A stretch of 64,000 bases of DNA from Minisyncoccus sp041663305. GTDB lineage: Bacteria > Patescibacteriota > Minisyncoccia > Minisyncoccales > Minisyncoccaceae. The position numbers were made by a program, and so were the translations under genes. Position 1 is the first letter of the stretch. Every line of letters begins with the position of its first letter. Positions 7,542-15,452 of this stretch are shown here, one piece after another. The stretch spans positions 62,001-126,000 of the forward strand of contig JBAYMT010000001.1 of the NCBI GenBank assembly GCA_041663305.1, read 5' to 3'. Under the pieces are notes generated by a model that saw only the letters and a program-made list of their open reading frames with translations, did no database searches and was not told where the DNA came from.

Positions 7542-7884
7542 TTTGCTTCGACAGAAATTTGAAAATAATATTGCAAGCCGAGTATTCTGTAATCTCGTTA
7601 AACTTAGAGAAAATTCATAAGTGCAAACTTATTCAAAGAACCTGCACTAGCATACGCTTAGTGCTGTCCTCTCTACGAACTCCCACCTAGTAGATACGGG
7701 CATCATTTTTGTGGGATAAGCCAGATTTTTTTAATTTAAGAAAATTTGGTCGACAATAAAATTAAATTCGCACCGTTGAATTGTGTCTGGCTAATTAAAA
7801 CGGCTGCGTAACTAAGCCAGAATACGCTTGTAGACATATTATCGGAAAATCTTCTGGACGCGAGCTCACTACTCGCCACCTCCA
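7534..7884 (+). ncRNA. ssrA: tmRNA, tag ANLFKEPALAYA
   Basis: The 5' end GGGGGTG (7534-7540) pairs with CACCTCC (7877-7883), giving a tRNA-Ala-like acceptor stem with the G3-U wobble used by alanyl-tRNA synthetase. The next bases, ATTTGCTTCGACAG, match the conserved tmRNA 5' region, and the 3' end has a T-arm-like GGACGCGAGCTCACTACTCGCC region. The tag frame begins with GCA at 7623 and ends at TAG 7659-7661, encoding ANLFKEPALAYA with a typical small hydrophobic degron end. The 3' CCA is not encoded (the genome reads ACAA), so it must be added. Pseudoknots follow the tag. Confidence 0.93.
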
Positions 7885-7925
7885 CAATAATCCGTTTATT
7901 TATTAATTCATTTATTTTTAAAGTT

Positions 7926-8441
7926 TTGAATAAAAAACCTTTATATAACAATCAAATATTAGCCAAAGAGGTAAGATTAGTTAACGAAGAAGGAGAACAG
8001 CTGGGAGTTGTAGCAAAAGACGAGGCATTGAATATGGCTCGGGAAAAAAGTCTGGATCTCATACAGGTTACTGAAAAAGTTGATCCTCCTGTTTGCAGGA
8101 TTGGTGATTATGGAAAATATCTGTATTCGCAGCAAAAGAAGGAAAGGAAAATGGGCGGAGCGAAAAAACATGCTGGGGAGTTAAAAATGATCAGGCTTAC
8201 TTATAATATTTCCGATAATGATATTGAAACAAGGGCGGCTACCGCCGAAAAGTTCTTAGCCAAGGGGGATAAAGTAAGAATTGATTTAATACTAAGGGGA
8301 AGACAGCATGCCCTTGCCGAGTTCGGGAAGCAGAAAATAAACAAGTTAGTACAGTCATTGCAGTTAAAAATGGAAATAAAAGTTGAAAAGCCTTTGACAA
8401 AAGAACCGAAGGGATTAGCGATGATTATTTCAAAAAAATAA
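7926..8441 (+). CDS. infC: Translation initiation factor IF-3, TTG start
   Basis: 171 residues. IF3 binds the 30S subunit and discriminates start codons. The N-domain (ILAKEVRLVNEEGEQLGVV, then DLIQVTEKVDPPVCRIGDYGKY) and C-domain (KMIRLTYNISDNDIETRAATAEKFLAKGDKVRI) both match the family. No ATG precedes the conserved region; the frame begins with TTG at 7926 and has only a weak upstream RBS. A rare start codon in infC fits the known self-regulation of IF3 at such codons. It is followed by rpmI after one base. Confidence 0.93.
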   Translation: MNKKPLYNNQILAKEVRLVNEEGEQLGVVAKDEALNMAREKSLDLIQVTEKVDPPVCRIGDYGKYLYSQQKKERKMGGAKKHAGELKMIRLTYNISDNDIETRAATAEKFLAKGDKVRIDLILRGRQHALAEFGKQKINKLVQSLQLKMEIKVEKPLTKEPKGLAMIISKK

Positions 8442-8442
8442 T

Positions 8443-8646
8443 ATGAAAACTTCAACAAAACCTAAAACAAGAAAATCTATAGCAAAAAGATTCAAGATAA
8501 CTAAGAATGGAAAAGTTCTTAGAAGACCAGTTGGACAAGATCATCTTTTATCCAAACAAACCGGACACAAGAGGAGAAGATTGAGAAAAATGGTTGCAGT
8601 GTCTGAAGCGGAAGCTAAAAAGATAAAAAAATTATTAGTTAATTAA
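8443..8646 (+). CDS. rpmI: Ribosomal protein bL35
   Basis: 67 residues, highly basic, with the family pattern KTRKSIAKRFKITKNGKVLRR and HLLSKQTGHKRRRLRK. It is a component of the 50S subunit. The classical infC-rpmI-rplT order holds, with one base after infC and 14 bases before rplT. Confidence 0.95.
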   Translation: MKTSTKPKTRKSIAKRFKITKNGKVLRRPVGQDHLLSKQTGHKRRRLRKMVAVSEAEAKKIKKLLVN

Positions 8647-8660
8647 GCGAACACAAAAAA

Positions 8661-9008
8661 ATGGTAAGAGTTAAAAGAGGTGTAGCCGCCCACAAAAGAA
8701 GGAAAAACATCCTAAGGCAAGCAAAAGGATTCAGATGGGCTAGAAAATCGAAGTTTACTGCCGCAAAACAGGCATTGATGAAAGCTTGGTCCTATGCATA
8801 CCGAGATAGAAAAATGAATAAAAGGAATAGGAGATCATTATGGCAAATCAGGATTTCATCTGTGTGCAAGGCAAATGATATTTCTTACAGCAAATTCGTC
8901 GCTGGATTGAAAAAACAAAAAATCGAAATCGACAGAAAAATATTAGCGGATTTAGCTGAAAACAATCCTGAAATGTTTGCAAGAATTTTGGAAAAAGCAA
9001 AGGCATAA
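8661..9008 (+). CDS. rplT: Ribosomal protein bL20
   Basis: 115 residues. L20 is an early 50S assembly protein and a known translational repressor of its own operon in other bacteria. The basic N-terminal extension MVRVKRGVAAHKRRKNILRQAKGF and the globular part RKMNKRNRRSLWQIRI are typical. It is the last gene of the smpB-ssrA-infC-rpmI-rplT unit and is followed by a strong terminator. Confidence 0.95.
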   Translation: MVRVKRGVAAHKRRKNILRQAKGFRWARKSKFTAAKQALMKAWSYAYRDRKMNKRNRRSLWQIRISSVCKANDISYSKFVAGLKKQKIEIDRKILADLAENNPEMFARILEKAKA

Positions 9009-9014
9009 AAAACA

Positions 9015-9045
9015 AACTACCCTTCTGGGTAGTTTTTTGTTTTTA
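9015..9045. terminator. Bidirectional terminator after rplT
   Basis: Stem AACTACCC/GGGTAGTT with loop TTCT and a TTTTTTG tail. The complementary strand has an A-rich flank that also gives a T run, so it can serve the convergent gene at 9043-9960. Confidence 0.85.
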
Positions 9046-9960
9046 TAGTAGTTCGATAACAAAATCCTCAGGGACATTTTTAGAATATTTTAATATATAT
9101 TCTATCCCCTTTTCCACTAGATCTTCTTTTGGAATTTTTGCAAAAGGCCGTATTATCACTACTGGTCCGGGAAAATTTTCCGGTTTCAGGCAAACATCTC
9201 CCCTTTTTTTATATGCTTCTAAGGCAATGCATTCATTGTGGTTTCTTGCAACAACCGATAATATTTCTTTTTCAAAAAAGACTCTTCCTTGCCTCATTAT
9301 AAGGCAGTCGTTTCCGTTCGCATTCGGTTTTAGTTTAAAAAGGGAGGTTAATAATTTTCCGTAATTACTTTCTGTCAAAATGCATCCCCCGGCTGGAGAC
9401 GGATAATCTTTTATGCCAAATCTTTTGGCAAGCGCCATCTGTTTATTTCTTGACCGCCCCGAAATATCATAAAACCCTTCCCTGTTTATAAGGCCTTGTT
9501 TTTCGGCATCTGTTTCGGGTAATAGCTTTAGGCATAACGGTCTGACAATTTTTCCTTTTAATCCGGCTTCTTTCTCTATCAGCGCTAAAGCATTTCTATT
9601 TTGGGACATCGGCCTCTGTCCAACGACTTCTCCTGTTGCCAAAAAATCAAAGCCTTCTTTTTTCATTATTTTTTTAGCTTCCATAAGCATCATTTTGTGA
9701 CAATCTATGCAGGGGTTGTATGCGCTTCCGTGTCCATGTTTTGGATTTTTTACCATTTTCAGGTGCTTATCAGAAATATTCTCAATGCGAAGTTTTATTC
9801 CTATTTGTTTGCACGCTTTTTCGGCAGCTTTTGAACCAAAAAAATAAGACACAAAGGATATTGGCTGGACATCGATTCCGTTTTCTTTAAGGATTTTAAT
9901 TGCCAGCGTTGAGTCTAGTCCGCCCGAAATCAGTGATAAGCATTTAATTTGTTTTTTCAT
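9043..9960 (-). CDS. PP-loop ATPase, tRNA thiolation (MnmA/ThiI-like)
   Basis: 305 residues. The PP-loop SGGLDST lies at residues 12-18, where ATP adenylates a uridine. A CxxC pair (C84, C87 in NPCIDCHK) and a later cysteine in PSPAGGCILTE are placed as in enzymes that transfer sulfur to tRNA. The NALALIEKEAGLKGKIVRPL and SGRSRNKQMALAKRFG stretches resemble proteins usually annotated as MnmA/TrmU-like or ThiI-like. Whether it makes 2-thiouridine at position 34 or 4-thiouridine at 8 cannot be decided here. It begins 3 bases after polX ends, in the same direction. Confidence 0.75.
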   Translation of the reverse strand: MKKQIKCLSLISGGLDSTLAIKILKENGIDVQPISFVSYFFGSKAAEKACKQIGIKLRIENISDKHLKMVKNPKHGHGSAYNPCIDCHKMMLMEAKKIMKKEGFDFLATGEVVGQRPMSQNRNALALIEKEAGLKGKIVRPLCLKLLPETDAEKQGLINREGFYDISGRSRNKQMALAKRFGIKDYPSPAGGCILTESNYGKLLTSLFKLKPNANGNDCLIMRQGRVFFEKEILSVVARNHNECIALEAYKKRGDVCLKPENFPGPVVIIRPFAKIPKEDLVEKGIEYILKYSKNVPEDFVIELL

Positions 9961-9963
9961 TTT

Positions 9964-11706
9964 TTAATTTATTTTCAAATTCCAGTATTCCTTTAATTTT
10001 TTTAAACTCATTGCATTGATAATATTTTTTTTAGCAAGCCAGGCGCGTCTGGCTTGAAATACTCCAAATTTCATATATTCAAATTCGCTCTTCAAGTGGG
10101 CATCGCTGCCTATCGTAAGCATAATGCCTTTATTTTTAGCGCTATTCGCTTGGACGCTATCAATGTCGGCTCGATACGAATTAATCTCTAAGGCAATGTT
10201 TCTTTTCTTAGCCAGATCAAATATCGCCTCCAAATCTATTTCATAACCCTCTCTTTTTCCGACAACTCTGGAAGTAGGATGATTTAGGATTTTTACATAA
10301 GGATTAGCCATAGCTTTTAATATCCGGCTGGTCATCTGCTTTTTGGGTATTTTAAAATTGCTGTGAATGCTGATTGACACATAATCCAATGTTTTTAAAA
10401 CCCTGTTTTCTATATCCAAAGAGCCGTCTTTCAAGATATCTACTTCTGATCCTTTGAGCAATCGGAAATTAATATTATTTTTCTTGAACTCGTTATTCAA
10501 TCTATCAATTTCCTTTCCTTGTCTTAAAATCTCTTCTTCGTTCAATCCTTTTTCTACTCTGACTGCTTTAGTATGATCATTAATGCCTAAATATTCATAA
10601 CCCCTGGCGATAGCTATATCAGCCATATCTTTTAATGGCGTACTGGCTAATTGGCTATGGCAATGGAGATCCCCTTTTATATCTGACAATTCTATCAGCT
10701 TTGGTATTTTTCTATTCTGGGCTAATTCTATTTCCATTTGTCCCTCTCTTAATTCTGGTGGCATCCATTCCATTCCCAAATGCTCATATATTTCTTCTTC
10801 TGTTTCTCCTTTTATTTTCTTTTCATTGCGGAAAAGTCCGTATTCATTTAATTTTAATCCTTGTTTGATAGCGATTTTTCTGAGAGCGATATTGTGTTCT
10901 TTTGAGCCGGTAAAGTATTGCAAAGCTGCGCCGAAAGAACTTAGCCTTATTAGGCGCAAGTCCATATCCAGTCCCCATTTTGTTTTAACCGAGGACCTTG
11001 TTTCCCCCTTGCTAACAACTTTGACCACTTCGTCCATAGAAACAAACGTGTTCATGATCCTTTCAACGGAATAAGGACTAATATCTTCGGAAACTCCAAC
11101 TAAAAAATCTACATCTCCTATCGTTTCTTTTCTTCTCCTGACCGATCCGGCAATAGAAACTTTTTTGACGTCTTTGATTTTTTTGAGCCTGTTTTCTATT
11201 CTTTCTATATCTCCTAATATTTCACGGAGCAAAAATCTCCCTTTTGATTGTTTTAGGAATTCGATTGCTTCTTGTATGTTTTGCTCTGTTTTCTCACCGA
11301 ATCCAAAAATTGGTGAAACTTTATGCTTTTTTATTGCTTCTTCTAAATCTTTCAAATCTCTTATGCCCAGCTGTTCATAGAGTTTTTTTATTTTCTTGGC
11401 TCCCAACCCTTCAATCCTGTTCAATCCTTCAAAATCAATTGGTGATTCTTTTTTTAGTTTTTCGTAATATGTAATCTTTCCTGTTTTTAAGTATTCCTCG
11501 ATTTTTTGTCCAATACTTTCTCCTATCCCTGGAATTTCTTCCAAACCTTTTAATCCTTTCAGGGTATAAATACTTGAAACATCTTCTGGTAAGCTGTCGA
11601 TCACAATAGCTGCCTGCTGATATGCCTTAGGCTTAAAAGGAACTTCTTGAAGTTCCAAAAAATCGCCTATTTCAAAAAGCAGTTTAGCTAAATCGTGATT
11701 AATCAT
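9964..11706 (-). CDS. polX: Family X DNA polymerase with PHP domain (PolX)
   Basis: 580 residues, full bacterial PolX length. The N-terminal 8-kDa-like helical domain and helix-hairpin-helix repeats (GLEEIPGIGESIGQKI; GLNRIEGLGAKKIKKL) are followed by the nucleotidyltransferase motif AGSVRRRKETIGDVDFLV, which carries the catalytic DxD, with DMDLRL as the third acidic site. The C-terminal PHP phosphoesterase starts with GDLHCHSQLAS and includes GINDHTK and IGSDAH. It acts in gap-filling repair. It overlaps the MFS gene start by four bases, which suggests translational coupling. Confidence 0.93.
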   Translation of the reverse strand: MINHDLAKLLFEIGDFLELQEVPFKPKAYQQAAIVIDSLPEDVSSIYTLKGLKGLEEIPGIGESIGQKIEEYLKTGKITYYEKLKKESPIDFEGLNRIEGLGAKKIKKLYEQLGIRDLKDLEEAIKKHKVSPIFGFGEKTEQNIQEAIEFLKQSKGRFLLREILGDIERIENRLKKIKDVKKVSIAGSVRRRKETIGDVDFLVGVSEDISPYSVERIMNTFVSMDEVVKVVSKGETRSSVKTKWGLDMDLRLIRLSSFGAALQYFTGSKEHNIALRKIAIKQGLKLNEYGLFRNEKKIKGETEEEIYEHLGMEWMPPELREGQMEIELAQNRKIPKLIELSDIKGDLHCHSQLASTPLKDMADIAIARGYEYLGINDHTKAVRVEKGLNEEEILRQGKEIDRLNNEFKKNNINFRLLKGSEVDILKDGSLDIENRVLKTLDYVSISIHSNFKIPKKQMTSRILKAMANPYVKILNHPTSRVVGKREGYEIDLEAIFDLAKKRNIALEINSYRADIDSVQANSAKNKGIMLTIGSDAHLKSEFEYMKFGVFQARRAWLAKKNIINAMSLKKLKEYWNLKIN

Positions 11707-12380
11707 AAGCGTTGTTTTGCCCGTTTTTTGGTTTGTTCCCTGCCATTAAGAGTGTTTTTTATCTTTAATGCAATGTTTTCATCAAAAACTCCTTTGATAT
11801 CACGCCTTAAATTTAGAACAAGGAAAACACTTACAAGCCCGAGAAGGCTGGCCATTAAAAAAGTTATAACAAAGCCAAATAAAAAAACACAAATACCACT
11901 TAAAATACCGCTTACTCCTTGCCCGATTGACAAAAGAGCATCATCCAAACTCCATTGGCTAGCTTCTTTGCCCTTTTCGATACTTCTGGTAAACAGGGCT
12001 CTCCAGCCAGCTATGTTCATAGCCATACTAACCCCATAAAAGAATTGGATGGTATAAATATGCCAAGCTGTTTGAGCTAATGTATAGAGCATAGGTATTA
12101 CTGATGCCAAACAAAGCCCCAGTACAAGAAAAAAATAATCATCTTTATCCCCTTTTTGATTGTCCAAAAAATAACCTATCGGGTATTGGAATAATGCCCT
12201 GGTGATCCAAAAAATACCTGCGGCAGTACTGGCAATAACGATACTTCCCCCGATTATACCTTCAGTCGAAATGCTTCTTTCGATGAATAAAGGAAAGATC
12301 GGACTGACTAACCCCCACCCACTATAAAATGCTAAATCCGCTAAGATTAAGTATTTTATTATTTTATTTAGTTTTCCCAT
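11703..12380 (-). CDS. Half-size MFS-like membrane protein
   Basis: 225 residues with about six hydrophobic helices. The pattern SGWGLVSPIFPLFI in helix 1 and a loop-2-type motif ITRALFQYPIGYFLD look like the N-terminal half of a major facilitator transporter; a full MFS has 12 helices and about 400 residues. The C-terminus is a basic tail (KKRAKQRL). It may act as a dimer, or be a degraded transporter. The clean four-base overlap with polX argues against recent decay. Confidence 0.7.
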   Translation of the reverse strand: MGKLNKIIKYLILADLAFYSGWGLVSPIFPLFIERSISTEGIIGGSIVIASTAAGIFWITRALFQYPIGYFLDNQKGDKDDYFFLVLGLCLASVIPMLYTLAQTAWHIYTIQFFYGVSMAMNIAGWRALFTRSIEKGKEASQWSLDDALLSIGQGVSGILSGICVFLFGFVITFLMASLLGLVSVFLVLNLRRDIKGVFDENIALKIKNTLNGREQTKKRAKQRL

Positions 12381-12498
12381 TTCAATAATATTAAATTGCT
12401 TCTATTAATATGATTTTATTACAAAAAACGGAAGAAGTAAAACGATTTAGATTCAGTGATTAGCCCACCTACGCCAAGGCTGCGACGAGATAAATAAT

Positions 12499-12586
12499 CC
12501 GTTATTAGTGATTAGTCAATATTAGTAATTGATAACTCGTAATTAGTAACTAGTATATTGTAGTTTTCTTCGCAAACTTAAGGATA
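12499..12586. repeat. Heptamer repeat element, left-arm type
   Basis: A run of TTAGTRATTAGT-like heptamers followed by a TTTTCTTCGCAAAC palindrome remnant, matching the left half of the element at 6722-6875. It lies in the greA-MFS gap (12381-12756), where no gene is seen. Confidence 0.55.
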
Positions 12587-12594
12587 TTATATTA

Positions 12595-12638
12595 GATTCC
12601 CGACTACGCTCGCCTACAGCGAGCAATCGGGAATGACA
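12595..12638. repeat. REP-like perfect hairpin
   Basis: GATTCCCGA and TCGGGAATGACA flank an inner CGCTCGC/GCGAGC palindrome. ATTCCCG...CGGGAAT hairpins of this kind are dispersed in many genomes. No coding sequence overlaps it. Confidence 0.5.
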
Positions 12639-12700
12639 AATTAATAATAGTGATTAGGGCGAGATAAATCCGTCTACGTTAAAACTTCGGCGAGATAAAT

Positions 12701-12723
12701 AAAAACCTAGTTTTTTAACTAGG
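12701..12723 (-). terminator. greA terminator
   Basis: Minus strand stem CCTAGTT/AACTAGG with a short A-rich loop and a TTTTTATTT tail, 34 bases after the greA stop. Confidence 0.8.
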
Positions 12724-12756
12724 CTATTATTTTAATTCACTAAAAGAATTTTATTT

Positions 12757-13218
12757 TTAAGCATCTTCATAATTTATTTCCAAAATTTGATAAGTTGCAT
12801 GCGCTGGGCCAACAGAAACAACTTCGCCCACTGTTTTTCCTATAAAAGCTTTTCCTGCGGGTGATTCGTCGCTTATCTTTCCTTCAAAAGGATTTGCCTC
12901 TAATGTGCCTACGATTTTGTATTCTGTTTTATGTTTGTCATTTTTTAGGGTGATACTTGCCCCCAAACAAACCTTATCCCTTTCCTCTTTGGGTGGTTTT
13001 TTGATGATCTGATGGTTTTTTAAGATATTTTCTATCTCTTCAAGGCGGTTTTGGTTTTGCTCTAAGACTTCTTCATAACTTGTAAAGTCTGGATTAAGAT
13101 CGCCACTTTCAAGTAAAGTTGGCACCTCTTGAGCAACCTCTTCCTTGATCATTTTTTTCAGATGCTCGTATTCATTTTCCAATTCTTTTAGTTTTTGCTT
13201 AGTTATGAAATAGTGCAT
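12757..13218 (-). CDS. greA: Transcription elongation factor GreA/GreB family
   Basis: 153 residues: an N-terminal coiled coil (1-75) and a C-terminal FKBP-like domain (VCLGASITLKNDKHKTEYKIVG, then ISDESPAGKAFIGKTVGEVVSV). GreA enters the RNA polymerase secondary channel to rescue backtracked complexes. The tip motif, GDLxENAEY in typical GreA, reads ESGDLNPDFTSY, so the aspartate is kept but the second acidic residue is shifted or lost. It stands alone with its own terminator. The upstream gap holds a rod-shaped RNA. Confidence 0.88.
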   Translation of the reverse strand: MHYFITKQKLKELENEYEHLKKMIKEEVAQEVPTLLESGDLNPDFTSYEEVLEQNQNRLEEIENILKNHQIIKKPPKEERDKVCLGASITLKNDKHKTEYKIVGTLEANPFEGKISDESPAGKAFIGKTVGEVVSVGPAHATYQILEINYEDA

Positions 13219-13299
13219 ATTATTATTTATTAAGACTTACGATAATCGAACAATCTACAGCGCTATAAATTATTCAATATACGTAATGCTTGTTATAAA

Positions 13300-13476
13300 C
13301 TGAAAAGCCCCTTCCTCGGGGGGCTTGTTTAGTTTTTCGGTTTTTTATAAAAACTCTTATACTAAATACCCCCCAGATACGTCTTTAATTGACAATACAA
13401 ACATCCCCCAAGTTGATTGGGTTTTGCATTGTACATATCTAGTTGTATTAGGTAGGTATAGCATATTAGTTCTTAT
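13300..13476 (-). ncRNA. Rod-shaped RNA, 6S RNA candidate
   Basis: Minus strand promoter TTGACA (13505-13510), a 16-base spacer and TATAAT (13483-13488) predict a start near 13476. The RNA folds into a long interrupted duplex: TTATAAGAACT with AGTTTTTATAA, then ATACC with GGTAT, CTAGATAT with GTATCTGG, ACAATGCAAA with TTTGTATTGT, and an apical CCCAA/TTGGG hairpin. AAGCCCC/GGGGCTT (13304-13326) ends it, but the minus-strand T tract is short. About 177 nt and rod-like with asymmetric internal loops fit 6S RNA, which binds RNA polymerase. No sequence-level family match can be made here. A greA leader is the alternative. Confidence 0.5.
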
Positions 13477-13562
13477 AATTTAATTATAATCCTCTTGATA
13501 TATTTGTCAAATTGCCTTGTGGAAGTTTCCGAGCCCTGCCATTGGTCAGACCTTCGGTAAAT

Positions 13563-13592
13563 TTGACTTGATTTGCAGATTAACGATAAAAT
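13563..13592 (+). promoter_or_regulatory. Promoter of mltG, leaderless spacing
   Basis: -35 TTGACT (13563-13568), an 18-base spacer and -10 TAAAAT (13587-13592). The preferred ATG begins at 13600, eight bases after the -10 box, as in smpB. Confidence 0.5.
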
Positions 13593-13599
13593 AAGCTAT

Positions 13600-14634
13600 A
13601 TGAAAAAAATACTGATATATATATTTTCCTTTTTGGTTTTTACCGCTTTAGTGTTATTACTTACGATAAATTACTATTTTTCTAGTCAAAAACCGATAGA
13701 TCCAATGAATACTGACCAGAGAATATTCACTATTTCTAGCGGAGAGAGAGCAAAGGAAATATCACAAAAATTGGAAAGTGAAAAATTGGTAGCGAATTCT
13801 TATACTTTTTTAATAAGATTGTATTTTGAAGGCAAGGAAAAAAAGATACAAAGCGGTGATTATCTGCTTGCCCCTAGCATGAGTTCCGGTGAAATAATTG
13901 AAATAATCACAAGCGGAAAATCATCGGCAAAAAAATTGACAATAGTTGAAGGATGGACACTAAAAGATATTGCCGAAGAACTCCAAAAAATAGGAATTGC
14001 AAGTGCTGGAAAGTTTTATTCTGTTGCGGGTGCAGTGGCGGTTGATTATTCGAAAAGAGCTGATAAACCAAAAGATTTTTCAAGCGAGTTTACATTTTTA
14101 TCTGATAAGCCTAAAAATTTAGGACTTGAAGGATATCTGTACCCAGATACATACAATATGAATAGTAATGACCCTATTGAAGACATAATAAAAAAATCTT
14201 TAAGCAATTTTGATAAGAAACTTACTCAAGATTTGCGTGACGAAATAAAGAGCCAAGGGAAGTCAGTTTTTGAAATAGTAACAATGGCTTCAATAATTGA
14301 AAAAGAAGTTAAAGGAACAAACGATAGAAGGATGGTTGCGGGAGTTCTGCAAAATAGGATGAAGATCGGAATGGCATTGCAAGTGGATGCTGCAACGCTG
14401 TATGGGCAAGCGGATGGAACAAAAATAGACAACAAAAAAGACTCTCCGTATAATACTTACTTAAATCGCGGATTGCCACTAGGCCCTATTTGCAATCCTT
14501 CCATCGATAGCATAAAAGCGGCTATATACCCTACGAAAAACGATTTCTTATTCTATTTATCGTCAAAAGATGGGAAAACAGTTTTCAGCAAGACTTTTGA
14601 AGAACATAAACGAGCTATTCAAAATCATTTGTAG
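13600..14634 (+). CDS. mltG: Endolytic murein transglycosylase MltG (YceG-like)
   Basis: 344 residues from ATG 13600. An upstream in-frame TTG at 13573 would add nine residues but falls inside the promoter. One N-terminal membrane helix (KILIYIFSFLVFTALVLLL) is followed by a LysM-like region and the YceG catalytic domain, with the glutamate in MASIIEKEVKG and the downstream DAATLYG and YNTYLNRGLPLGPICNP motifs. MltG cleaves nascent glycan strands at the outer face of the inner membrane. It has the class A PBP at 27911-30052 as a likely functional partner. Confidence 0.92.
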   Translation: MKKILIYIFSFLVFTALVLLLTINYYFSSQKPIDPMNTDQRIFTISSGERAKEISQKLESEKLVANSYTFLIRLYFEGKEKKIQSGDYLLAPSMSSGEIIEIITSGKSSAKKLTIVEGWTLKDIAEELQKIGIASAGKFYSVAGAVAVDYSKRADKPKDFSSEFTFLSDKPKNLGLEGYLYPDTYNMNSNDPIEDIIKKSLSNFDKKLTQDLRDEIKSQGKSVFEIVTMASIIEKEVKGTNDRRMVAGVLQNRMKIGMALQVDAATLYGQADGTKIDNKKDSPYNTYLNRGLPLGPICNPSIDSIKAAIYPTKNDFLFYLSSKDGKTVFSKTFEEHKRAIQNHL

Positions 14635-14636
14635 AT

Positions 14637-14706
14637 TTGTAGTAATTAGTAATTAGTGACTAGAAATTAGTGCATTGACTTGCTTACGCAGCTTTCTGAA
14701 TTTAGT
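14637..14706. repeat. Heptamer repeat element, partial
   Basis: Tandem TAGTAATTAGTAATTAGTGACTAG-type heptamers and an ATTGACTTGCTTACGCAG remnant directly after the mltG stop. The spacing and base pattern match the left arm of the other copies. Confidence 0.55.
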
Positions 14707-14721
14707 AATATATTTTGTTTC

Positions 14722-15450
14722 TTATTTTATGTCTAGTTTTTTTAATATGTACTCGGGATTATTTATAAATGTCTTGTATAGATCGTAGCATTCCGTTTCT
14801 TTGTAAGAAAGCTCTTCAAATCCCTTTTCGGCAATCTGGATTATTTTGGCGTTTGGGTACGAAAGAATTATCGGAGAATGAGTGGCGATGATAAATTGAC
14901 TTCCTTGCTTGATGAGTTCATCCATCCTAGAAAGAAAAGCGAGTTGGCGCTGGGGCGATAATGCGGCTTCTGGTTCGTCAAAAAGATATATCCCCTCGCC
15001 GCGCAATCTATGCAGGAATAATGAAAAAAATGATTCTCCGTGCGATTGTTCGTGCAGAGATTTTCCTCCGTATGAGCTAGCCACTCCGATATCGTCGATA
15101 TTTGAGGCAAGATTATAAAAACTTTCCGCCCTTAAAAAATAATTGTCTTTTGGTTTTTTAACTCCTTTTATTATACGGATACAATTACTAAGATTTGAAT
15201 GCGTTTGCTTGGTTTCAAAATTAAAATTCATAGATCCGCCTTCGGGATTAAATCCGTATTGAATAGCAATTGCTTCTAAAAGGGTTGATTTTCCTGTTCC
15301 ATTTTCCCCGATTAAAAACGTTATTGATTTATTAAAATCAATCTTTCTGAAATTTTTTACAACAGGAAGAGAAAAAGGATAACCTTTGTTATCCTTTATT
15401 TTTTCTTTTATCAGCTCGACAGATATGATATATTGATCAAGCATAGGCAT
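14722..15450 (-). CDS. AAA/SMC-like ATPase of the COG3910 type
   Basis: 242 residues. Walker A is GENGTGKS (48-55), the ABC-like signature is HEQSHGESF, Walker B is IYLFDEPEAALS, and the switch histidine is in IIATHSP. The protein has the compact ATP-cassette fold seen in soluble predicted ATPases without a transporter partner. No nuclease or toxin domain is fused and no partner gene is adjacent, so its role (repair, defence or other) is unknown. It follows the EF-like protein gene by two bases. Confidence 0.8.
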   Translation of the reverse strand: MPMLDQYIISVELIKEKIKDNKGYPFSLPVVKNFRKIDFNKSITFLIGENGTGKSTLLEAIAIQYGFNPEGGSMNFNFETKQTHSNLSNCIRIIKGVKKPKDNYFLRAESFYNLASNIDDIGVASSYGGKSLHEQSHGESFFSLFLHRLRGEGIYLFDEPEAALSPQRQLAFLSRMDELIKQGSQFIIATHSPIILSYPNAKIIQIAEKGFEELSYKETECYDLYKTFINNPEYILKKLDIK

Positions 15451-15452
15451 AA

